Origin: Geodermatophilaceae bacterium
GTDB lineage: Bacteria; Actinomycetota; Actinomycetes; Mycobacteriales; Geodermatophilaceae
DNA: 5,385 nucleotides
Assembly: GCA_013696785.1 (NCBI GenBank)
Contig: JACCXW010000465.1
Span: 1-5,385, forward strand
Direction: 5' to 3'
This document shows, piece by piece, positions 1 to 5,385 of the stretch. The translations under genes were made by a program, and so were the position numbers. Under the pieces are notes generated by a model, which was given only the letters and a program-made list of their open reading frames with translations, was not told where the DNA came from and did not search any database. Numbering within the stretch: the stretch's first letter is position 1; the number at the start of each line of letters is the position of its first letter.

Positions 1-1203
1 CCCCGGCGCTGCGGCGTCCAGGTCGGGGCTTGGTCCAAGCCAGGCCACCAGGACCCGGGCCAGCGTCCAGCCCAGCGCCGTACCGGCGGCCGCGGGCAGT
101 GCCAGCTCCAGGACAGCCTTGGCGCCCAGGGCGGCCGGGCCTACCCCGCGGGAGGACAGCAGCCGCACCTCACCGGCCTGGCGGTCCGCCCATGAGCTAC
201 CCGCCGCGGCCACCAGCAGCAACGCCAACAAGGCACCGCCTAGCGCGATCGGGATGACCGGCCCACGTAGGCCGTCGGCGATCAGCTCGGTGCGCTCGAC
301 CATCACCGGCAGCAGCCCGGTGCCGCCTTCGCCGCCGGAGTCGTTGTTGATCCCGGACTCGCTGAACGCCCGCTGCCTTTGTTCGACGATCCGGCGCCCC
401 TCCGTGAGCGTCAGATGGTCGGTGTCGATCGGGGAGATCCAGGACCGGTTCATCCCGTACGGCCCGTCCCGGTCACCGGCCAGCTCCACGACGTCGGCCG
501 TCGTGGCCAATACCAGCGGCGGCGGAGCGGTGCCGGAGGCTTCATTTAGGAACAGGCCGGTGTAGGAGCACCAGTACGGCCGCACCATGTCCTCGGTGAA
601 CAGATCGCGGTAGACCCCCGCCACCAGAAACGAGGCGGCGCCGATCCGCGCGCTGTCTCCGGCCGTGACACCCAGACTGCCCGCGGTGGACTCCGGGATC
701 AGCAGCCCGTCACCGGGCACCCGCGATAGGACCGATACCTGCTCGTCGGCTCCGTCGCGGAAGAACACCTTGACGGGCGTGCCGCCGGACTCCGTGACGA
801 TCGAGGAAACGCTGTCCTTGACCTCCACCACCCGGTAGGGGGCGGACAGACCCGAGCCGACGATCGCCTCCGGTGCAGTCACGCTGACATCCCGGGGAAC
901 CGTGAACCCCGCACCGAACCCGGTCTGTTGGATCACCGGGAAGGCGGCGTCCGGGCACTGCGCGGCCAGCTGCACCCGCAGCGACTCCGACGCCGACGCC
1001 GACAAGAACAGGGCCGCCGAGGCGCTGGTGCACGCCATCACTGCAGCCGCCCCCGCCACAGCCAAGAATGCCGCCGGTCTACCCCAGGACTGCAGCGGGG
1101 CGCGCCGCCAGGGCGGCAGGAACAGGATGCTGGTCCTGACGCCGCCCGGCGGGTGTCTCGGGGGCGCCGCTGTGATGCGTCCGGGCGGCTCTACCGGAGA
1201 CAC
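1..1203 (-). CDS. FtsX-like ABC transporter permease, N-terminal 401 residues (3' end off the left edge)
   Basis: The minus strand is open without a stop from a GTG at 1203 to the window edge. The product has a proline- and arginine-rich cytosolic N-terminus (about 1-42, with WRRAPL at 32-37), a first membrane segment at about 43-69, a large extracytoplasmic domain at about 70-313, a second membrane segment at about 314-334, and a third at about 365-388. The cytosolic loop at 337-364 reads ADRQAGEVRLLSSRGVGPAA, matching the conserved FtsX-permease loop (R-x-GE-x-x-LL-x-x-x-G). Such permeases pair with an ABC ATPase to move lipids or peptides or to transmit force across the membrane; no ATPase is visible here. 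Cys83 and Cys212 are the only cysteines in the extracytoplasmic domain and could form a disulfide. GTG 1203 was chosen because an in-frame stop lies at 1230-1228 and no other good start precedes the first membrane segment. It lacks a clear Shine-Dalgarno. Family assignment is fairly sure; the substrate is unknown. Confidence 0.85.
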   Translation of the reverse strand, partial: MSPVEPPGRITAAPPRHPPGGVRTSILFLPPWRRAPLQSWGRPAAFLAVAGAAAVMACTSASAALFLSASASESLRVQLAAQCPDAAFPVIQQTGFGAGFTVPRDVSVTAPEAIVGSGLSAPYRVVEVKDSVSSIVTESGGTPVKVFFRDGADEQVSVLSRVPGDGLLIPESTAGSLGVTAGDSARIGAASFLVAGVYRDLFTEDMVRPYWCSYTGLFLNEASGTAPPPLVLATTADVVELAGDRDGPYGMNRSWISPIDTDHLTLTEGRRIVEQRQRAFSESGINNDSGGEGGTGLLPVMVERTELIADGLRGPVIPIALGGALLALLLVAAAGSSWADRQAGEVRLLSSRGVGPAALGAKAVLELALPAAAGTALGWTLARVLVAWLGPSPDLDAAAPG

Positions 1204-1220
1204 CCGATCAACGTACGTGA

Positions 1221-1252
1221 CCGATGCTCAGACAGGGGTCGAACCGCATCGG
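1221..1252. promoter_or_regulatory. Inverted repeat upstream of the FtsX-like gene, possible operator or leader hairpin
   Basis: CCGATGC at 1221-1227 is perfectly repeated in inverted orientation as GCATCGG at 1246-1252, with an 18-nt spacer that contains a small nested GGT/ACC pairing. It lies 17-49 bp upstream of the GTG start at 1203, where a promoter, operator or 5' leader would be expected. An 8-bp palindrome, ACGTACGT, sits between it and the start at 1211-1218. No convincing -35/-10 pair was found. A 7-bp match can arise by chance in GC-rich DNA, so function is only inferred. Confidence 0.35.
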
Positions 1253-1288
1253 CGGGAGAGAGGCCATTGCGCTGCCTTACGTGGACGC

Positions 1289-1303
1289 CCGCCCGCTCGG
1301 CGG
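1289..1303 (-). terminator. Weak hairpin after the DUF255 gene, possible terminator
   Basis: On the minus strand, 9 bp past the stop codon of the DUF255 gene, CCGCC and GGCGG can pair around a 5-nt GAGCG loop. There is no U-tract, and short GC stems are frequent at this base composition. It may attenuate read-through into the FtsX-like gene, but the evidence is thin. Confidence 0.2.
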
Positions 1304-1311
1304 CTGACTGA

Positions 1312-3315
1312 TCAGAGCTGCACCCGCAGCGGTTCCCGCAATGCGTCCGGGTCGGTGAGCGGCAGCCGGCAGACGAAGTTGCGGCAGATGTAGGCAGCTG
1401 GCCGACCGTCGACCTCGACCCGCCCGGCAAGCAGCGGGACACCGTCGGCGTCGCCCGGTCCGACGATGACGACCGCACCGGGTGACGTCGTAAGGCGGGC
1501 CGACCGGGCCAAGGCATCGCGTTGCGGGCCGGGAGTACCGGCCACCGCGATCTCCAGCGGACCGGCCAGCATCGCCTCGCCGATGGCGGCCGCCCACCCG
1601 GCCGCCCGCGGTGCCCGGGCGAGCACTGCCGCGATCGTCGAGAGCGCCTGCTCCGCGACATCTCGGTGCCGCGTCGAGGCGGTCAGGGCGGCGTAGCTCA
1701 CGAACGCGCCGATAGCCGCAGCCAGTCCCGACGGGGCAGGGCCGTCAGCGGGGTCGTACGGTCGGCGCACCAGCGCGTCGGCGTCGTCCGCGGTGTCGAA
1801 GAACCCACCGTCGTCACGACCGAACCGCGCCAGCACCGTTTCGAGCAGCTCGCCGGCCGCGTCGAGCCAGCGCCCCTCCCCCGTCACCTGGTGTAGGACC
1901 AACAGCCCTTCGGCGACGTCCGCGTAGTCCTCGAGTACGCCGGCGTGCTCGCCTGCCGCCCCGGCGCGCGATGTGCGGCGTAACCGGCCGTCCGCGAGGT
2001 GAAGTCGCAGCAGGAGGTCGGCCGCGCTGACCGCTGCGTCCACATAGGACGGTTCATCGAGCAGGTCGCCGGTCTCGGCCAGCGCGGCGATCGCGAGCCC
2101 GTTCCAGGCGGCGACGACCTTGTCGTCGCGGGCCGGTTGCGGCCGCTGCCCCCGGGCCGACAGCAACTGCAGCCGCAGCCTCGCCCATCTGTCCACATCG
2201 GACGGATCCGCAGGCAGCTGCAGCACAGATGTGCCGTGTTCGAACGTTCCCGCTGCCGTGACATCCAGCAGGGCGGCCGCCCAGGCGCCGTCCTCCGGCC
2301 CCAGTACGTCGACCAGCTGCTGCTCGGTCCACGCGTACGTGAGGCCCTCCACGCCATCGGTGTCCGCATCCAGCGCAGCAGCGAACCCCAGCTCCGGCGT
2401 ACGCAGATCGCGGACGAGGAAGTCGGCGGTCTCCATCGCGATTCGGCGCGCGAACGGTGACCCTGTCTCCCGCCACAGATGCAGGTACACCCGCAGCAGG
2501 AGGGCGTTGTCGTACAGCATCTTCTCGAAGTGCGGGACGACCCACTGGCCGTCCACGGAGTAGCGGGCGAAACCACCGCCGAGCTGGTCGTACATGCCGC
2601 CGCGGGCCATCCGTTCGCAGGTGTGCTCGACCATGTCGAGGGCGTCCGCTGCTCCGGTTCGGGCGTGGTGGCGGAGCAGGAATTCGAGCACCATCGAGGG
2701 CGGGAACTTCGGCGCCCGATCGAAGCCCCCTGCGTCCGCGTCGTAGGACTGGCGCAGCGCGGTGACACCGGCATCGAGCAACTCGGCTGATACGGGCGAC
2801 GCTTCGCCGTACGACCGCGAGGTATTCAGGTGCTCGACGATCCGCCGGCCGGACTCGACGACGTCGGTACGCCGCTCCCGCCAGGCCGCGCTCACCGAGT
2901 CCAGCACCATGCCGAAGGAGGGCATCCCGTGCCGCGGTGCCGGCGGGAAATACGTGCCGCAGTAGATCGGCGCGGCGTCAGGTGTCAGAAAGACCGTCAT
3001 CGGCCAGCCACCGTGGCCGGTCATGGCCTGCGTCGCCTCCATGTAGACCGAATCGACGTCGGGGCGCTCCTCGCGGTCGACCTTGATGCAGACGAAGAGG
3101 TCGTTCATTGCCGCTGCCGTGGCCTCGTCCTCGAAGGACTCGTGCGCCATGACGTGACACCAGTGGCAAGCGCTGTAGCCGACCGACAGCAGCACCGGGA
3201 CGTCCCGCTCGCGTGCGGCGGCGAAGGCCTCCGGTGTCCATTCCCACCAGTCGACGGGATTGTCGGCGTGCTGGAGCAGGTACGGCGAGGTCGAGGCGGC
3301 CAGTCGGTTCGGCAT
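1312..3315 (-). CDS. DUF255 thioredoxin-domain protein (YyaL / SPATA20 family), 667 aa
   Basis: This is a complete member of the DUF255 family, a thioredoxin-like domain fused to an (alpha/alpha)6-barrel related to the N-acylglucosamine 2-epimerase and six-hairpin fold. No reaction is established for the family; the human homologue is SPATA20. Visible hallmarks are SPYLLQHADNPVDW at 10-23, the redox motif C50-H-W-C53, the VDREERPDVD stretch near 79-88, and GGWP at 102-105, which supplies the thioredoxin cis-proline. The barrel carries APKFPP at 201-206, MYDQLGGGF at 241-249, PHFEKMLYDN at 261-270, ALDAD at 314-318 and DDKVVAAWNGL at 397-407. YICRNFVCRLP at 642-652 holds C644 and C649. The ATG at 3315 fits the usual family N-terminus; an in-frame ATG at 3405 would add 30 unconserved Gly/Pro/Arg-rich residues. 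There is no signal peptide, so it is probably cytoplasmic. It is divergent from the TolB-like gene and 108 bp ahead of the FtsX-like gene. Confidence 0.95.
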   Translation of the reverse strand: MPNRLAASTSPYLLQHADNPVDWWEWTPEAFAAARERDVPVLLSVGYSACHWCHVMAHESFEDEATAAAMNDLFVCIKVDREERPDVDSVYMEATQAMTGHGGWPMTVFLTPDAAPIYCGTYFPPAPRHGMPSFGMVLDSVSAAWRERRTDVVESGRRIVEHLNTSRSYGEASPVSAELLDAGVTALRQSYDADAGGFDRAPKFPPSMVLEFLLRHHARTGAADALDMVEHTCERMARGGMYDQLGGGFARYSVDGQWVVPHFEKMLYDNALLLRVYLHLWRETGSPFARRIAMETADFLVRDLRTPELGFAAALDADTDGVEGLTYAWTEQQLVDVLGPEDGAWAAALLDVTAAGTFEHGTSVLQLPADPSDVDRWARLRLQLLSARGQRPQPARDDKVVAAWNGLAIAALAETGDLLDEPSYVDAAVSAADLLLRLHLADGRLRRTSRAGAAGEHAGVLEDYADVAEGLLVLHQVTGEGRWLDAAGELLETVLARFGRDDGGFFDTADDADALVRRPYDPADGPAPSGLAAAIGAFVSYAALTASTRHRDVAEQALSTIAAVLARAPRAAGWAAAIGEAMLAGPLEIAVAGTPGPQRDALARSARLTTSPGAVVIVGPGDADGVPLLAGRVEVDGRPAAYICRNFVCRLPLTDPDALREPLRVQL

Positions 3316-3323
3316 GCCCTGCA

Positions 3324-3327
3324 CCCT
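3324..3327 (-). promoter_or_regulatory. Weak ribosome binding site supporting the 3315 start of the DUF255 gene
   Basis: On the minus strand AGGG lies 9-12 nt upstream of the ATG at 3315, a reasonable but weak Shine-Dalgarno. Together with the family N-terminus it favours this start over the in-frame ATG at 3405. Confidence 0.45.
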
Positions 3328-3333
3328 GCCAGC

Positions 3334-3348
3334 CGGGCCACCGGCCCG
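3334..3348. other. Perfect 6-bp hairpin in the likely DUF255 leader
   Basis: CGGGCC at 3334-3339 pairs perfectly with GGCCCG at 3343-3348 around a 3-nt loop. It ends 18 nt before the DUF255 ATG and just upstream of the weak ribosome binding site, so in the transcript it could affect ribosome access. The stem is all G/C and short, so chance occurrence is possible. Confidence 0.35.
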
Positions 3349-3361
3349 CCTGAATGACCCC

Positions 3362-3411
3362 CCGCTGATGCAACCAGCTGGTCCGGCCGGACGTGTATCG
3401 CTCATCAGCGG
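3362..3411. promoter_or_regulatory. Concentric 50-bp dyad in the divergent intergenic region, candidate operator
   Basis: The outer arms CCGCTGATG (3362-3370) and CATCAGCGG (3403-3411) are a perfect 9-bp inverted repeat. Their centre, between 3386 and 3387, is also the centre of a perfect 12-bp palindrome, GTCCGGCCGGAC, at 3381-3392. A second perfect palindrome, ACCAGCTGGT, sits at 3373-3382 and overlaps the first by 2 bp. The 10-bp segments between arm and core are not symmetrical. The site lies 46 bp from the DUF255 start and 83 bp from the TolB-like start, where both promoters should be. The nested symmetry suggests a binding site for a dimeric or tetrameric regulator, or a structured leader. 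No clear -10/-35 elements were found, so the promoters themselves are not called. Confidence 0.5.
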
Positions 3412-3450
3412 CGTCGTGCGAGGCTACGTGCGCATCGCCGCGGGGACCCG

Positions 3451-3477
3451 GAATCCGGACAGCCGCCCTGTCCGTTC
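3451..3477 (+). other. Leader hairpin just upstream of the TolB-like ribosome binding site
   Basis: CGGACA at 3456-3461 pairs with TGTCCG at 3469-3474 across a 7-nt loop. GAA at 3451-3453 can pair with TTC at 3475-3477 if a 2-nt bulge is allowed. The structure ends 7 nt before the GGAGGT at 3485, so it falls in the probable 5' leader and leaves the ribosome binding site free. A role in mRNA stability or translation is possible but not shown. Confidence 0.35.
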
Positions 3478-3484
3478 TAGCGAC

Positions 3485-3490
3485 GGAGGT
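3485..3490 (+). promoter_or_regulatory. Strong ribosome binding site setting the TolB-like start
   Basis: GGAGGT lies 4 nt before the ATG at 3495 (5 nt if counted from GGAGG). It decides the start in favour of 3495 over the upstream in-frame ATG at 3393, which would put 34 residues in front of an otherwise typical signal peptide. Confidence 0.85.
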
Positions 3491-3494
3491 CGCC

Positions 3495-4436
3495 ATGCGT
3501 CAAACCAGTCCGCTGAAAGTCCGAAGTGCTGTGCTGGCCGCTGTTCTCGGCGCCCTCGTCCTGCCTGCCGCTCCGGCACAGGCGTCCTTCCCGGGAGCGA
3601 ACGGCGTGATCGCCTGGACCCATCCGGTCGGGCTCTTCAACGACTCCGAGGTCTTCATCATCAACCCCGACGGGACGGGGAAGCGGACTTTGACCGACAA
3701 CGACCGGAACGACGGCTTCCCGTCCTGGTCTCCCACCGGCCAGGCGATCGCGTACGAGTCGAGCAGCGCGACCGACGTCGACGTCTACATCCTCGACGCC
3801 GACGGCGAGCGGAACCTCACGAACGACCCCGGGCACGCGAACCGCTACCCGGCCTGGTCCCCGGACGGCTCGACCATCGTGTTCTCCCGGCAGACCCCGT
3901 TCAGCCAGAACGGCGCGCTGTGGCTCATCGACGTCGACGGCACGAACATGCGACGGATCACCACTCCCGGCGTGGTGAACGAGCAGCCCTCCTGGTCCCC
4001 CGACGGCCGGTGGATCGCGTTCTCCAGTGACCGCGGCGGTGACCACGATCTCTGGGTCGTGCGTCCCGACGGCACAGGCCTCCGCCAGGTGACCGACACG
4101 CCGAGCTTCCAGGAGGGCAACCCGAACTGGTCACCGGACGGCGGCCGGCTCGCCTACGACATCTGCGAGTCCGCGACCTTCCCGTGTCCCGGCTCGCCGA
4201 ACTACGAGATCGTCACGGCGAACGCCGACGGCACCGGTGTGCGCCGGCTGACGAATGTCGACGGCATCGACTTCAACCCGGCCTGGTCACCGGACGGGAC
4301 CCAGATCGTCTTCCGAAGCGACCGCACCGGCTTCACCCATCTGTTCACCATGAACGCCGACGGCTCGGACCAGACGCAGCTCACGTTCCGGGACTTCACT
4401 GGCGGTGTCGACCCGGATTGGCAGCCGCTGCCGTAA
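3495..4436 (+). CDS. Secreted TolB-like (PD40) beta-propeller protein, 313 aa
   Basis: The product starts with a Sec-type signal peptide: K8 and R10, a hydrophobic core at about 11-23, and an A28-Q29-A30 cleavage site with the mature chain starting at S31. No cysteine follows the site, so it is not a lipoprotein. The mature chain is almost entirely PD40/TolB-type repeats. W-S-P-(D/T)-G occurs at about 78, 121, 167, 212 and 264, and a final degenerate D-W-Q-P is at 308-311. Each alternates with a D-G-(T/S/E) turn followed by (L/I/V)T, at about 59, 103, 148, 192, 245 and 289. This suits a six-bladed propeller, with the N-terminal GVIAW strand probably completing the last blade. C224 and C231, the only cysteines, could form a disulfide loop. 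There is no catalytic domain, so a binding or scaffolding role outside the membrane is inferred. No Tol-Pal partners are present, so this is a fold assignment and not TolB itself. It is convergent with the DUF4032 gene, 35 bp downstream. Confidence 0.92.
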   Translation: MRQTSPLKVRSAVLAAVLGALVLPAAPAQASFPGANGVIAWTHPVGLFNDSEVFIINPDGTGKRTLTDNDRNDGFPSWSPTGQAIAYESSSATDVDVYILDADGERNLTNDPGHANRYPAWSPDGSTIVFSRQTPFSQNGALWLIDVDGTNMRRITTPGVVNEQPSWSPDGRWIAFSSDRGGDHDLWVVRPDGTGLRQVTDTPSFQEGNPNWSPDGGRLAYDICESATFPCPGSPNYEIVTANADGTGVRRLTNVDGIDFNPAWSPDGTQIVFRSDRTGFTHLFTMNADGSDQTQLTFRDFTGGVDPDWQPLP

Positions 4437-4445
4437 GCCGACCGG

Positions 4446-4470
4446 CGCGGCTGTCCGGCAGCTAGCCGCG
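4446..4470. terminator. Hairpin in the convergent gap, possible bidirectional terminator
   Basis: CGCGGCT at 4446-4452 pairs perfectly with AGCCGCG at 4464-4470 across an 11-nt loop. An alternative smaller hairpin, GCTG at 4450-4453 with CAGC at 4459-4462, uses part of the same sequence. It occupies most of the 35-bp gap between two convergent stop codons, where a shared terminator is expected. No U-tract follows on either strand, as is common in high-GC Actinobacteria. Confidence 0.45.
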
Positions 4471-4471
4471 A

Positions 4472-5385
4472 TCAGTCCGGCGGAGCGGCCGACGGGATGA
4501 CGGCGCCGGCGACGAGGTCTCCGGGTACGGCGGGCAGCACCCGGTCCAGGTAGTCCTTCGCCGCCGCCGTCGTACCGATGTCCTTGCCGGCTGCCTCGGA
4601 CAGGAACCAGCGGTGTTCGAGGATCTCGTGAAAGATCTCGGCGTCGTCCAGCCGCCCCCGGAGCTCGGCCGGGATCGCCGCCATCACCGTGCCGTAGCTC
4701 TCCTCGAGCCAGCGGTTGGCGGCCACCACCTCCGGCACCGGCCGGTGCGTCGTCTGCTCCAGGTACCCGCGGAAGCTCGCGATGTCGCTGAGCAACCGGC
4801 GGGCCTGGTTCTCCTGGACATCCAGGCCGGTACGGGCGAACAACAACCGGCGGTGGTGGCCGGGCTCGGCGACCCGGGTGGTCAGCCGCAGCCGGCTGCC
4901 CGCGCCGGCGTCGACCAGCTCGATCTCGTCGACGTCGAAGCCGAGCTCGTTCAGCCGGCGTACCCGCTCGCCGATGCGGTAGCGCTGCTCGTCAGGCAGC
5001 AGCACCTCCTCGCTGGTGAGCTCCCCCCACAGCGCGTCGTACCGGCGGGCCAGTTCGTCGATGATCTCGATCGCGTCCAGGTCGGCGCTGATGAAGCCGC
5101 CGGCTTGCAGGTCGAGCAGCTCGCCGCCGACCCGTTCCTGGGCCATCGCCACGTCGTACTGACGTTGTCCGTCGGAAAGTGACGGGTGCAGCTCAGCCGT
5201 CTCGGCATCGACCAGGTAGGCCGCCAGCGCCCCGGCGTCAAGGCGGAACAGGGTGTTGGACAGTGAGCAATCCCCCCAGAAGAAGCCGGCCAGATGCAGC
5301 CGGACGAGGAGTTCGACCTGGGCGTCGAGCAGCCGGTCGGTCAGGTGCTGTCCGCGAGGATTGGCGAACAGCGCCCGGTAGGAGG
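4472..5385 (-). CDS. DUF4032 kinase-like protein, C-terminal 303 residues (5' end off the right edge)
   Basis: The minus strand is open from the right edge (first full codon at 5383) to a TGA at 4474-4472. The visible N-terminal part resembles the catalytic half of a kinase-like fold. LVRLHLAGFFWGDCSLSNTL at 26-45 supplies H30, G37-D38 and N43, in the position of an APH/RIO-type G-D-x4-N catalytic loop. LVDAET at 57-62 puts D59 where the metal-binding Asp of a DFG motif would be. The C-terminal part matches the actinobacterial DUF4032 domain, including RLLFARTGLDVQENQA at about 179-194 and HRWFLSEAAGKDIG at about 257-270. It is predicted soluble, with no membrane segment. The substrate and whether it phosphorylates anything are unknown; the ATP-binding N-lobe, if present, is outside the window. 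The GTG at 5152 is internal and not the start, because conserved coding sequence continues upstream in frame. Family assignment is confident; function is not. Confidence 0.88.
   Translation of the reverse strand, partial: SYRALFANPRGQHLTDRLLDAQVELLVRLHLAGFFWGDCSLSNTLFRLDAGALAAYLVDAETAELHPSLSDGQRQYDVAMAQERVGGELLDLQAGGFISADLDAIEIIDELARRYDALWGELTSEEVLLPDEQRYRIGERVRRLNELGFDVDEIELVDAGAGSRLRLTTRVAEPGHHRRLLFARTGLDVQENQARRLLSDIASFRGYLEQTTHRPVPEVVAANRWLEESYGTVMAAIPAELRGRLDDAEIFHEILEHRWFLSEAAGKDIGTTAAAKDYLDRVLPAVPGDLVAGAVIPSAAPPD

Noticed and set aside
119..565. A 148-residue plus-strand open frame at the left end
   Set aside because: It lies opposite the FtsX-like coding frame, which has membrane segments and the conserved FtsX loop; the plus-strand frame is Ser/Pro/Arg-rich shadow.
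1228..1252. A tRNA-like T-arm, suggested by GGTTCGACC on the minus strand
   Set aside because: The flanking bases do not form the 5-bp T stem, and no acceptor, D or anticodon arm can be placed around it.
1308..1315. CTGATCAG palindrome overlapping the DUF255 stop codon
   Set aside because: It is short, overlaps coding sequence and has no supporting context; such 8-bp palindromes are expected by chance.
1884..2774. A 296-residue open frame on the minus strand within the DUF255 gene in another frame
   Set aside because: Its composition is dominated by Ser/Arg/Thr/Pro/Cys with no family motif, and the overlapping frame carries clear DUF255 motifs throughout.
3316..3405. A 30-residue N-terminal extension of the DUF255 protein from the ATG at 3405
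   Set aside because: The added residues are low-complexity Gly/Pro/Arg, while the ATG at 3315 gives the usual family N-terminus and has an AGGG upstream. The extension would also run through the dyad and a hairpin.
3393..3494. A 34-residue extension of the TolB-like protein from the ATG at 3393
   Set aside because: The ATG at 3495 has a strong GGAGGT and begins a typical signal peptide; the extension would bury it.
3477..4046. A 189-residue open frame on the minus strand opposite the TolB-like gene
   Set aside because: It is rich in Val/Gly/Arg/Asp, has no recognisable motif and mirrors the codon bias of the plus-strand gene, so it is a shadow frame.
4613..5182. A 189-residue plus-strand open frame opposite the DUF4032 gene
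   Set aside because: The minus-strand frame matches the DUF4032 family along its length; the plus-strand product has no recognisable features.

Overview
The window is high-GC DNA with strong G/C bias at third codon positions, GTG as well as ATG starts, and four densely coded genes of types common in Actinobacteria. These are an FtsX-like permease with a large extracellular loop, a DUF255/YyaL thioredoxin-barrel protein whose N-terminus begins MPNRLAASTSPYLLQHADNP, a secreted TolB-like beta-propeller, and a DUF4032 kinase-like protein. An actinobacterium is well supported; the genus cannot be read from the sequence.

Layout, left to right. Positions 1-1203 (minus) hold the N-terminal 401 residues of an FtsX-like ABC permease whose 3' end lies off the left edge. 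Positions 1204-1311 are a 108-bp gap with inverted repeats. Positions 1312-3315 (minus) encode a complete 667-residue DUF255 protein with a CHWC thioredoxin motif. Positions 3316-3494 are a divergent intergenic region containing an unusual 50-bp concentric dyad and two smaller hairpins. Positions 3495-4436 (plus) encode a complete 313-residue secreted six-bladed PD40/TolB-like propeller with a strong ribosome binding site. Positions 4437-4471 are a short convergent gap with a 7-bp stem hairpin. Positions 4472-5385 (minus) hold the C-terminal 303 residues of a DUF4032 protein whose start lies beyond the right edge.

The four genes do not form an obvious operon or pathway. The DUF255 and FtsX-like genes point the same way but are 108 bp apart, the DUF255 and TolB-like genes are divergent, and the TolB-like and DUF4032 genes are convergent. 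Two products are envelope-associated (permease, secreted propeller) and two are probably cytoplasmic. No RNA gene, mobile element, CRISPR array or phage gene was seen.

I found no convincing new multi-gene system. The most unusual signal is non-coding: the concentric dyad at 3362-3411 between the divergent starts, which looks like an operator or structured regulatory site. Several of the protein families here are widely conserved but lack an assigned biochemical function.
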